From positions 31,725,135-31,789,134 of the forward strand of contig OZ023209.1 of the NCBI GenBank assembly GCA_963995525.1: a stretch of DNA of 64,000 nt, in the 5' to 3' direction. Origin of the DNA: Escarpia spicata. Lineage: Eukaryota > Annelida > Polychaeta > Sabellida > Siboglinidae. Position 1 is the first letter of the stretch. The number at the start of each line of letters is the position of its first letter. A model generated the notes under the pieces. The model searched no databases. It had not been told where the DNA came from and worked only from the letters and a program-made list of their open reading frames with translations. The translations under genes and the position numbers were made by a program. This document shows, in pieces, positions 58,501 through 64,000 of the stretch.

Positions 58501-61500
58501 TCAACCGGTCTAAATCGCAGGCCATTGTTATCAAATCTTCCACCCTCTGCGCGCCAATAACACTAACACATGTCGATGTCTGCGGTCAGCTAGTGCCAAC
58601 ATCTGCTGTCGTCAGAGATCTCGGTTTTACTATTGATACCGACCTCTCGATGGCGGCACAAGTAGCAAATGCGTGCCGGGGTGCATATTACCACCTACAC
58701 CGAATCTCACGTATACGCGACACACTAACGACCGGAACAACCAAGTGTCTCGTAAATGCTCTTGTTACTTCAAGAATAGACTACGGGAACGCTATGTTGT
58801 ACGGAATATCCGACCGGTTACTCCACCGCCTTGAGATGGTACAGCACTCTGCGGCCAGAGTCGTATTACGTATTAGGCGGGGCGATCGACAGCACATCAC
58901 TGCAGCACTGAATAGCCTGCACTGGTTGCCGGTGAAGTGGCGCATTCAGTATAAGTTACTCGTGCTTGTGTTCACCGCCCTTCACGACAAGACGCCGGCC
59001 TACATCGCGTCAGTGATTTCACCGTACGTGCCGCGCCGCGCACTTCGATCAACTGACTGTAGACTATCAACTGTACCGCGGCACAACCTTGAGCGGTACG
59101 GCCGTCGCTCGTTCTCGTGCGCAGGACCGACCCTCTGGAATGCTTGCCGGAATATTTACGACTGATACAGTGCATGGACACTTTTAAAGCTCGTCTTAAA
59201 ACACACTATTTTAAACTCGCTTTCAATGCTTAGTCGTCATAATTTTATACTTTAGTCGTCATACCCCATATTTATTTTATTATCTGAAATTTTCATTTGA
59301 ACTAATAATGTATTACTGTAGTTATTTATTAATTAACTAATATATATTTATAATATATTTATCTCGCAATTTACTATATAGTTGTTTTATATAGTTATGT
59401 ATTTATATTATATATATACTTATTTTTACTACGGATGATATATAATATAATTTACATCAATGTCATCTTTGATTTAATTTCTCTAGTTCAGTTTTGTATT
59501 TATATGTTTTACTTGTATTATTATTATTATATTTACTTCTTGTAATTTCTAACGACTATTGTCAACACTACTGAACAGAGTTCTACTTTGGATTTTAGTG
59601 TATAAATAAAGTTATTATTATATTATTATAAAACATAAATAAAGTGTCTTTTTTATATGTTTTCGGACATCCCGAATCCAATGGCGTTATTAGTTCATTG
59701 AAAAATGCATATATTGTAAGATAGGGCACAGCTTAATGATAAAATTCAAGATGGCCGCCACCTGAATTGTGAATATCTACAAAGTGTCATATCTTCCCAA
59801 CTAGTTGACATAAAACCATGGTTGAAGTGTCCTTGTATATTTTTCGGACAAACAAACTGTTCTATACATGTCATATCGAAACAACACTTAGTTGGAGTCA
59901 TTGTGGTCGCAGGTACCACTGCAACGGCATAGTGATGTGCATTTCAGAGCAGCCCTGACACACCTGCATAGTCCTGTGCATCCTTTCTGGCATCCACAGC
60001 GTAGTAACTCGGAACATGACGCCGCTGCTTCTGGAAGTGCAGCACCATCCAATATGATGACATCAACTGATGGGTCATTTCCACACGACGTGCAGAACGT
60101 TTCCAGATATTCCACAAGATCAGACTTCGTCCCAAACCGGAGTTTTCCTAGCTAAGACAACGATGGTGAGTATGCATGATTCTCGTGCTTGAAGAAATTG
60201 TCCAAGTCGCCGTCGCGGGTTTGACAGACAATGTACAGTCATGAAAACAATGGACAGTCGCTCTTGAGTGATGACACGATCTGTTTTGCTTTTGATGGAA
60301 CTCTTGGTGGTGCACAATTTCGAAAATTTTTGGATCAGCGACATCTCTAATGTCAAGTGTCAGAAGGTTGCCACTATCGTCCGTGAATGGATTTCCCATG
60401 TCTTCAGTTACTCGAAAAAAAAGCCCTGACTTCCTTAGGAAGTATGACTTGCACAGACTCAGTGGTGCTTGAGATTGCTTGTATCAGGGTTCTCAGTGCT
60501 GCGATCCCAATGGCCCTCGCCAGTTCAGGTCCTGCCACTATCCAGCGCAGTAGGGCTCTTGGGTTTTGTAACAAACCGACTGTCCCACCATCTCCTTTCA
60601 CGACCTTGTTGTTTTGTTCGTGTGCATGGTTGATAGGTATCGCTGAGAATGGACGTTTTGTTTTGTGCACAACAAAGCCTCCTTGAGCTAACTAGCTTGC
60701 TACGTCATGGTGTCTTTCATGCAACGTCATCATGTCACGAATGTGAATCGGCACCCATCGAGAATAGTGAGTGTGGTCCAGTGCGAAAAACATGGTGTCA
60801 GCGCTGCCAGGACAGCGACATAGAGCGATAAGTTGGAATCACGTATAAACTTCACATACACCAAGAGGAGGAGCTTCAGCTGCATGACGATAAACCAGTA
60901 CTGGAATTGTGGAGGCCTCAACTCGTTTCATTCACCAATCGTCAAAAGATATCGGCTCACTCTTCACAGCTGTAAGCATCGTAGGCATTGTGCGGGAGTA
61001 TCGACAATGCACTGGCGCTAACTTGGTGTGCATGTCTTGTGAAAATATGACATTTGGTAGATATTCACAATTCACGTGGCGGCCATCTTGAATTTTACCA
61101 TTAACCTGTGCCCTATCTTAAAATATATGCATTTTTTAAATAACCATTGGATTCGGCATGTCTGAAAACATATAAAAAGACACTTTATTTATGTGTTTAT
61201 GTTAATTACTCACGAAGATAGGACAATTTATAGATATTTAGATTCGGGCGGCGGCCATTTTGGATTTTTTATGTTACGGGCGTCACGGAAATAATTCAGC
61301 TTGACACTATATCTTAAATCATTTAGTAACCTCTTAACATTATATACACCAATTTTTTTGCTTTTACGACAAACCCCACACTTATTTCACATATCTGCCC
61401 CACTAACATAGCTAACCCGAATTACACCATGACAACGGTATGTGGCTAATCTGACTTACACCATGACAACGGTATGTGGCTAATCTGACTTACACCATGA

Positions 61501-63629
61501 CAACGGTATGTAGCATATATAATGGTATGTAATTAATGTTGTCTGATTGTGGTGAAGAGCGTCGTTTGAATTGTCTTCTGCCCAGATTTTCAAATAACCG
61601 CAATCGAGCCGCAAATCTTTCATAGGGCATATATGAATTTGTTCAAAGTTGTTGCCCTTCGTTGAGTCACTCCTAACCAGGATGATATGGGTGTATGCAA
61701 CAGCAGTGACGTCGCTTAGGTCAAATTGGTGTAGAAAGTTTCCAATATCCACGTGGTATATATCTCCCAAAGAAGAGGTTATAGATTGGGCTAAAGTATT
61801 ACATTAGTTGTTGACTCGCTCAACAACGCAAGGTTCATCGAGCTTCTGGAAACCGTGGAATTTGAGTTTACTTCTCAATGTCTAGTGAGGCATTTGCAAC
61901 AATATCCAGTACATGGAATGATCTGCGGTTCGAATGTTAATGTCAACATTATCTGGCACAGAATGACCTGACATTAAGCCAAATATACCAACGATCAGTG
62001 TTGCATGCAGCATCTTCATATTGTGAACATCTCCAAATGAACAGCAACATTCAATACCCGGTACTAGTTACCGGCTAAAGAGATTCTTGTCCAAGCAAGA
62101 AACTAGTTGTTAGCTAAAGAGTTTCTTGTCCAATTTCTTGTTCGGACAAGAAACTAGTTATTCCAGACAGTGTTTTGTGATTTTCAGAATGACATCTCTA
62201 CGCGTCCATGTTATCATGAACTTTTGAAGATGTTGATCCTAGTTAGGAGATGATCTACGATTTTGAAGATGTTAATCCTAGTTAGGAGAAGATCAGCGTG
62301 ATCTCAACGAAGATGTTTATCCTAGTTAGGAGATGATCAGCGTGATCGCAACGAAGATGTTGATCCTAGTTAGTAGATGATCAGCGTGATCTCAACGAAG
62401 ATGTTGATCCTAGTTAGTAGATGATCAGCGTGATCTCAACGAAGATGTTGATCCTAGTTAGGAGATGATCTACGATTTTGAAGATGTTAATCCTAGTTAG
62501 GAGATGATCAGCGTGATCTCAACGACGATGTTGATCCTAGTTAGGAGATGATCAGCGTGATCTCAACGAAGATGTTGATCCTAGTTAGGAGATGATCAGC
62601 GTGATCTCAACGACGATGTTGATCCTAGTTAGGAGATGATCAGCGTGATCTCAACGACGATGTTGATCCTAGTTAGAAGATGATCAGCGTGATCTCAACG
62701 AAGATGTTGATCCTAGTTAGGAGATGATCAGCGTGATCTCAACGAAGATGTTAATCCTAGTTAGTAGATGATCAGCGTGATCTCAACGAAGATGTTGATC
62801 TTAGTTAGGAGATGATCAGCGTGATCTCAACGAAGATGTTGATCCTAGTTAGGAAATTATCAGCGTGATCTCAACGAAGATGTTGATCCTAGTTAGGAGA
62901 TGATCAGCGTGATCTCAACGAAGATGTTGATCCTAGTTAGGAGATGATCAGCGTGATCTCAACGAAGATGTTGATCCTAGTTAGGAGATGATCAGCGTGA
63001 TCACAACGAAGATGTTGATCCTAGTTAGGAAATGATCAGCGTGATCTCAACGAAGATGTTGATCCTAGTTAGGAGATGACCAGCGTGATCTCAACGAAGA
63101 TGTTGATCCTAGTTAGGAGATGATCAGCGTGATCACAACGAAGATGTTGATCCTAGTTAGGAGATGATCAGCGTGATCTCAACGAAGATGTTGATCCTAG
63201 TTAGGAGATGATCAGCGTGATCACAACGAAGATGTTGACCCTAGTTAGGAGATGATCAGCGTGATCTCAACGAAGATGTTGATCCTAGTTAGGAGATGAT
63301 CAGCGTGATCACAACGAAGATGTTGATCCTAGTTAGGAGATGATCAGCGTGATCTCAACGAAGATGTTGATCCTAGTTAGGAGATGATCAGCGTGATCTC
63401 AACGAAGATATTGATCCTAGTTAGGAGATGATCAGTGTGATATCAATGAAGTTTTATAAGATGAATAACTTACCTCCTGAATGTATGAGCGTTATATTAT
63501 GTCAGGATCTGATAGATATAAATTACTTTGTGTGTGGCCTCGCAGGGGTGCGGGAAAATGATGAAAGCCTGGGTCATTGACAAACACAGGAAGGTCGTCA
63601 TTTTCGCAAGCGTCACGACATCAATTCAG
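43543..63629 (+). CDS. Tetraspanin gene B (7 visible coding exons, continues beyond the window)
   Basis: Exons: 43543-43590, 44002-44247, 49940-50014, 51772-51855, 55910-56005, 56933-57064 and 63546-63629, all phase 0 (315 residues visible); the last exon lies beyond the window. Hallmarks in order: TM1 (LIIVFTVLAAIM plus LTGIVIISFGLYLY), TM2, a short EEIRQR turn, TM3, a WD element, LRCCGI, two further loop cysteines (MGC, YCW), PPTCC, another Cys (RGC) and GC before TM4. With eight loop cysteines it fits the eight-cysteine type, against seven or so in A. The large loop has no NxS/T sequons, unlike A. Tandem paralog of gene A. Membrane scaffold protein of unknown partner. Confidence 0.87.
43591..44001 (+). 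other. Tetraspanin B intron 1
   Basis: A short intron with TGTGCG repeats at 43645-43715. No other content. Confidence 0.5.
44002..44247 (+). CDS. Tetraspanin B exon 2 (end of TM1, small loop, TM2)
   Basis: Acceptor CGATGTTTCAG ends at 44001 and the donor is GTG|gtaaat at 44248. It has 82 codons. TM2 is ILLLVAIGALILLLALVLL and is followed by EEIRQR, the short cytoplasmic turn. Confidence 0.85.
44248..44514 (+). other. Intron sequence before the LINE in tetraspanin B
   Basis: Repeated ATACGAAAC phrases (44395-44440) recur at 47474 beyond the LINE. No gene. Confidence 0.3.
44515..47227 (-). mobile_element. Degenerate CR1/L2-like LINE in a tetraspanin B intron
   Basis: Minus strand, N to C: endonuclease N-terminus (YANTDQQRNKQNEFEQRIKE, then IIAINEVKPK; 47227-46961), endonuclease middle (NMLDLILSNEEG; 46752-46570), linker (46319-46023), then RT remnants crossing 45900-45300 with many stops, and the C-terminal RDLSYIERFKLLKLPTLAYR (44778-44515). 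The order is full but no long frame survives, so it is an old copy. Confidence 0.7.
47228..48001 (+). other. Intron sequence without recognised content
   Basis: AT-rich; a few ATACGAAAC phrases (47474) match 44395-44440. No gene. Confidence 0.3.
48002..48898 (+). mobile_element. piggyBac-like deletion derivative
   Basis: Flanked by TTAA (48002-48005 and 48895-48898). The inverted ends share 19 of 25 positions, beginning AACCCTTTT on the left and, read on the minus strand, AACCCTTTTGAT on the right. The interior holds one short acidic ORF and non-coding sequence. Size, TTAA target and CCC ends suggest a piggyBac derivative that has lost the catalytic part of its transposase. Confidence 0.5.
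48260..48490 (+). CDS. 76-residue acidic ORF inside the piggyBac-like element
   Basis: The ATG at 48260 has a good context (AAAATGG) and is preferred over the in-frame start at 48245. The product is strongly acidic (SDSEGSDISG, DDFDGE, GDEETQ) and ends with FGESDEEFKGF and a Trp motif. Acidic, Ser/Asp-rich N-termini with an EEFxGF-like motif occur in piggyBac transposases, so I read this as the N-terminal remnant; the DDD catalytic core is absent. It could instead be a small exapted protein. Not established. Confidence 0.4.
   Translation: MADDCASDSEGSDISGVDKYIMDDFDGETAGDPLDRAQDYAAEGDEETQPRWVSNLFGESDEEFKGFQHDWINISN
48899..49939 (+). other. Intron sequence before the TM3 exon of tetraspanin B
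   Basis: A TG/CG repeat lies at 49224-49282. The frame 49859-49939 is open and in phase with the TM3 exon behind a weaker acceptor (GCACAG), so a longer exon is possible but less likely. Confidence 0.4.
49940..50014 (+). CDS. Tetraspanin B TM3 exon
   Basis: Acceptor CTTCTATTTCTGCAG ends at 49939 and the donor is AAG|gtaagt at 50015. It is 75 nt, a length often seen for the TM3 exon in tetraspanin genes. With the end of exon 2 it makes one helix (AFIV plus SVVLNVAISVMCITCLI) after the short EEIRQR turn. The longer alternative from 49859 would insert 27 residues before TM3 and is disfavoured. Confidence 0.75.
50366..50690. mobile_element. Foldback (long-TIR) MITE
   Basis: The arm 50366-50500 is repeated inverted at about 50550-50690: AAAGGC.GG.ATAC.CTGGCACTTT at the outer end, GACCACAC..GA blocks, and CGTAAACTTGACAA near the centre. 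There is no coding content. Confidence 0.65.
50835..51610. repeat. Trinucleotide repeat field (CTG, GTG, AAC, GCC)
   Basis: Interspersed CTG and GTG runs (50835-51190), then CAG/AAC/ATC units (51300-51400), mixed CTG/TGT (51435-51560) and (GCC)n at 51588-51607. The 126-codon Leu/Val frame is low complexity. It lies in a tetraspanin B intron, 160 bp before the next exon. Confidence 0.9.
51772..51855 (+). CDS. Tetraspanin B exon before the CCG exon
   Basis: Acceptor CGTTGGTTCAG ends at 51771 and the donor is CAG|gtaact at 51856. The 28 codons run from PRPLEC to AWDAMMSQ. The acceptor at 51752 would break the phase. The WD..Q ending directly before CCG is typical of tetraspanins and aligns with gene A 9675-9758. 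Confidence 0.78.
51856..52703 (+). other. Intron sequence before the LTR element
   Basis: A TG/CG-rich stretch lies at 52049-52100. No gene supported. Confidence 0.35.
52709..52878 (+). repeat. 5' LTR
   Basis: 170 bp, TG...CA termini, directly followed by the putative primer-binding region (TGGCGACGAG). AATAAA lies inside at about 52808. Confidence 0.92.
52947..53997 (+). pseudogene. Ty3/gypsy gag and protease (one frameshift)
   Basis: Starts MAIPINVAQLPTFD. The first frame runs to 53261 (YWKKWIRNFDRMA, DDKQKRDLLLH: capsid-like gag core), then continues in another frame to 53997. Two zinc knuckles of type CX2CX4HX4C follow (CTRCGLQGHTTDEC and CHKCGVRGHFAVMC), then the protease active site IIDSGASCNII with DSG intact. 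The frame stops at 53997, and protease sequence continues in another frame to about 54180. Gag packages RNA and the protease cleaves the polyprotein; this copy is broken. Confidence 0.85.
54040..55437 (+). pseudogene. Ty3/gypsy protease end fused to integrase (RT/RNase H deleted, several frame breaks)
   Basis: The frame 54040-54768 begins with the protease tail (LLGRATAEQLGAMRVGVN) and passes within a few residues into the segment just before integrase (FLLRDSRIVIP), the HHCC zinc region (HEGHQGICKIK, CIQC), and the core with DEYSRYP. The core then breaks near 54690-54900, and later parts (LQMGEVVLVQQPRVNK, 54981-55265; RKKRQRLIEQI, to 55437) lie in other frames. No reverse transcriptase or RNase H motif is present. 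Confidence 0.85.
55667..55836 (+). repeat. 3' LTR
   Basis: 170 bp, the same length as the 5' LTR with five substitutions, preceded by the polypurine tract and followed by the AATGC target duplication. Confidence 0.92.
55910..56005 (+). CDS. Tetraspanin B CCG exon
   Basis: Acceptor TGGTTGCAG ends at 55909, only 73 bp after the LTR element. The donor is gtaaaa at 56006, as in gene A. The 32 codons start LRCCGI and include MGCDW and YCW. Confidence 0.9.
56006..56932 (+). other. Tetraspanin B intron
   Basis: A TGCG-rich stretch lies at 56022-56110. No other content was recognised. Confidence 0.4.
56933..57064 (+). CDS. Tetraspanin B PPTCC exon
   Basis: Acceptor TTCTGCCGTCAG ends at 56932 and the donor is AAG|gtatgt at 57065. 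The 44 codons start VPPTCC and have RGC further on. The length is identical to gene A 28089-28220. Confidence 0.9.
57065..57287 (+). repeat. Donor-like minisatellite at the start of the intron (gene B copy, left part)
   Basis: About six units of 33-47 bp, each opening with a GTATGTA-like donor sequence and closing with an ACCATGACAACG-like block. It begins at the real 5' splice site. It resumes at 61406 beyond an inserted transposon. Confidence 0.75.
57506..59630 (+). mobile_element. L2/Crack-like LINE inserted in the left TIR
   Basis: 5'-truncated before the endonuclease. RT frame 57655-58497 has LDLYAAFDTLDHAILL, GVSQGSVLEPILFN and the catalytic YADDTQ. A frameshift near 58450 leads to 58446-59165, which encodes the C-terminal region (NSLHWLPVKWRIQYK, GPTLWNA). 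The 3' UTR ends in a (TTA)n-type tail near 59625. Confidence 0.8.
57655..59165 (+). pseudogene. LINE reverse transcriptase in two frames
   Basis: Contains the RT palm with AFDTLDH and YADD, and the C-terminal domain with LPVKWRI typical of L2/CR1-group LINEs. Two overlapping frames meet near 58446-58497, so one frameshift separates them. Integrity is otherwise good, suggesting a relatively young insertion. Confidence 0.8.
59888..60921 (-). pseudogene. Remnant of a large transposon protein (HEQNN-KGDGG family, CXC-type Cys cluster)
   Basis: Minus strand, N to C in separate short frames: FQYWFIVMQLKLLLLVYVK (60921-60730), then FSAIPINHAHEQNN with VVKGDGGTVGL and RWIVAGPE (60670-60404), then MGNPFTDDSGNLLTLDIRD (60399-60300), then, after a deletion, a Cys cluster CGCQKGCTGLCRC..CTSLCRC (60050-59910). 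I recognise this order from repetitive, mostly unnamed proteins in invertebrate genomes. A 3-bp target duplication and a terminal Cys8-like cluster would suit the Academ superfamily, but the diagnostic nuclease core is not visible. Confidence 0.5.
61406..61520 (+). repeat. Donor-like minisatellite, right part
   Basis: Three to four units with nearly identical GGTATGTGGCTAATCTGAC and TTACACCATGACAACG blocks (34-bp period), continuing the array that begins at 57065. Confidence 0.85.
61540..62019 (-). pseudogene. Unrecognised coding remnant with a signal-peptide-like start
   Basis: A minus-strand ATG at 62019 opens MKMLHATLIVGIFGLMS, like a secretory signal, and continues to a stop at 61882. 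Another minus frame, 61770 to about 61540, is open with a non-random look (GDIYHVDIGNFLHQFDLSDV, CPMKDLRLDCGYLKIW). The parts may belong to one decayed secreted-protein gene or retrocopy. No family is recognised. Confidence 0.3.
62225..63445. repeat. 44-bp minisatellite, about 27 copies
   Basis: The unit reads GATGTTGATCCTAGTTAGGA, GATGATCAGCGTGATC, then TCAACGAA (or ACAACGAA). Each unit holds the dyad GATCA-GCG-TGATC. The TCTC and TCAC variants partly alternate in the last third. The array ends about 100 bp before the last visible exon of tetraspanin B. Confidence 0.95.
63546..63629 (+). CDS. Tetraspanin B exon with the GC motif and start of TM4
   Basis: Acceptor GGCCTCGCAG ends at 63545 and the donor is CAG|gtaaat at 63630. 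The 28 codons start GC and run into VVIFASVTTSIQ. The length, phase and donor equal gene A 30498-30581. The final exon should lie right of the window. Confidence 0.85.
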
Positions 63630-63906
63630 GTAAATCATAGGCAACGCGAAATTATTCCGCCGAGTCTGTGTCGTAGAATACGCGAACATAATCATTATTG
63701 ATAAAAGACTCATGTGAAGCTCACAATACAGTTATATTATGGTGTAACCGCCTCCTCCTCTAGCCCTAACGATTGATGTAGGTCTTCTAACGTCCTATCC
63801 ATCACGGGAACGCCGTGGAAGGGATGTGGATTGCTATTCGGCAATTTAGGTATCACAAAACTGTCAGCATCTTCTCATTGTATAGTACAATTAATTGCCC
63901 ATATCT

Positions 63907-63978
63907 TTGTGTGAGTGTGTGTGTGTGTGTGAGTGTGTGTGTGTGTGTGTGAGAGTTCGCGTGCGCGCGCGTGCATTT
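63907..63978. repeat. (TG)n microsatellite near the window end
   Basis: TG repeats with TGAG interruptions and a GCGCGC block. The region 63630-63906 is intron with nothing recognised. Confidence 0.9.
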
Positions 63979-64000
63979 ATCGTTCGTTATTATCAAAAGT

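Larger units (their letters stand above)
57288..61405. mobile_element. Academ-like TIR transposon interrupted by a LINE
   Basis: The right TIR (61043-61405) matches, inverted, the left TIR, which is split into 57288-57505 and 59631-59795 by the LINE between them. The ends are TAGTGG and CCACTA, flanked by ACA on both sides; removing the element restores a normal unit of the surrounding minisatellite, so ACA is a 3-bp target duplication. The interior encodes remnants of one large protein on the minus strand. Confidence 0.75.

Noticed and set aside
62225..63445. CRISPR-like array
   Set aside because: The 44-bp units are contiguous with no unique spacers, and the sequence is clearly eukaryotic.

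Overview
The window is 64 kb of an animal nuclear genome: AT-rich, intron-dense, full of (CA)n/(TG)n and (TA)n tracts and of LINEs, Ty3/gypsy fragments and inverted-repeat DNA elements, with a 200-N assembly gap at 9461-9660. The mix of CR1/RTE/L2-like LINEs, small-LTR Ty3/gypsy elements and divergent tetraspanins suggests a marine invertebrate, probably a lophotrochozoan such as a mollusc. That placement is an inference. Every host gene I can support lies on the + strand.

Host genes. (1) At 221-2483 are the last three coding exons of a gene entering from the left. They encode a cytoplasmic-looking tail with two ITIM-consensus motifs and one ITSM-consensus motif. (2) Tetraspanin gene A runs from 4876 to 32467, with poly(A) signal near 32534. 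Seven exons are visible, and the one for transmembrane helix 3 is missing, probably inside the N gap. (3) Tetraspanin gene B starts at 43543 and leaves the window after its seventh exon at 63629. A and B share exon order and phases, and several exon lengths are identical (48, 132 and 84 nt). Their upstream flanks are also homologous (about 3500-4875 and 42290-43542), so they are a tandem duplicate pair with a period near 38.7 kb.

Mobile layer. Intron 10505-28088 of gene A holds an LTR relic, an RTE tail, a 5'-truncated Ty3/gypsy element, a long-TIR element with a THAP-like start in both arms, two head-to-tail CR1 LINEs (one nearly full length, with a PHD-like and SGNH-esterase ORF1), and a decayed Ty3/gypsy element with a LINE inside it. 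The spacer between A and B holds a tRNA-derived SINE, LINE fragments, a 51-bp minisatellite and a near-perfect 298-bp palindrome. Introns of gene B hold a LINE, a piggyBac-like deletion derivative, a foldback element, trinucleotide repeats, a Ty3/gypsy element with matching LTRs and target duplications but no reverse transcriptase, and an Academ-like TIR element split by a LINE.

Two minisatellites stand out. A 33-36 bp array begins exactly at the 5' splice site after the PPTCC exon in both paralogs, and its units restate a donor-like GTATGT. A 44-bp array of about 27 copies ends about 100 bp before the last visible exon of B, and each unit carries a GATCA-GCG-TGATC dyad.
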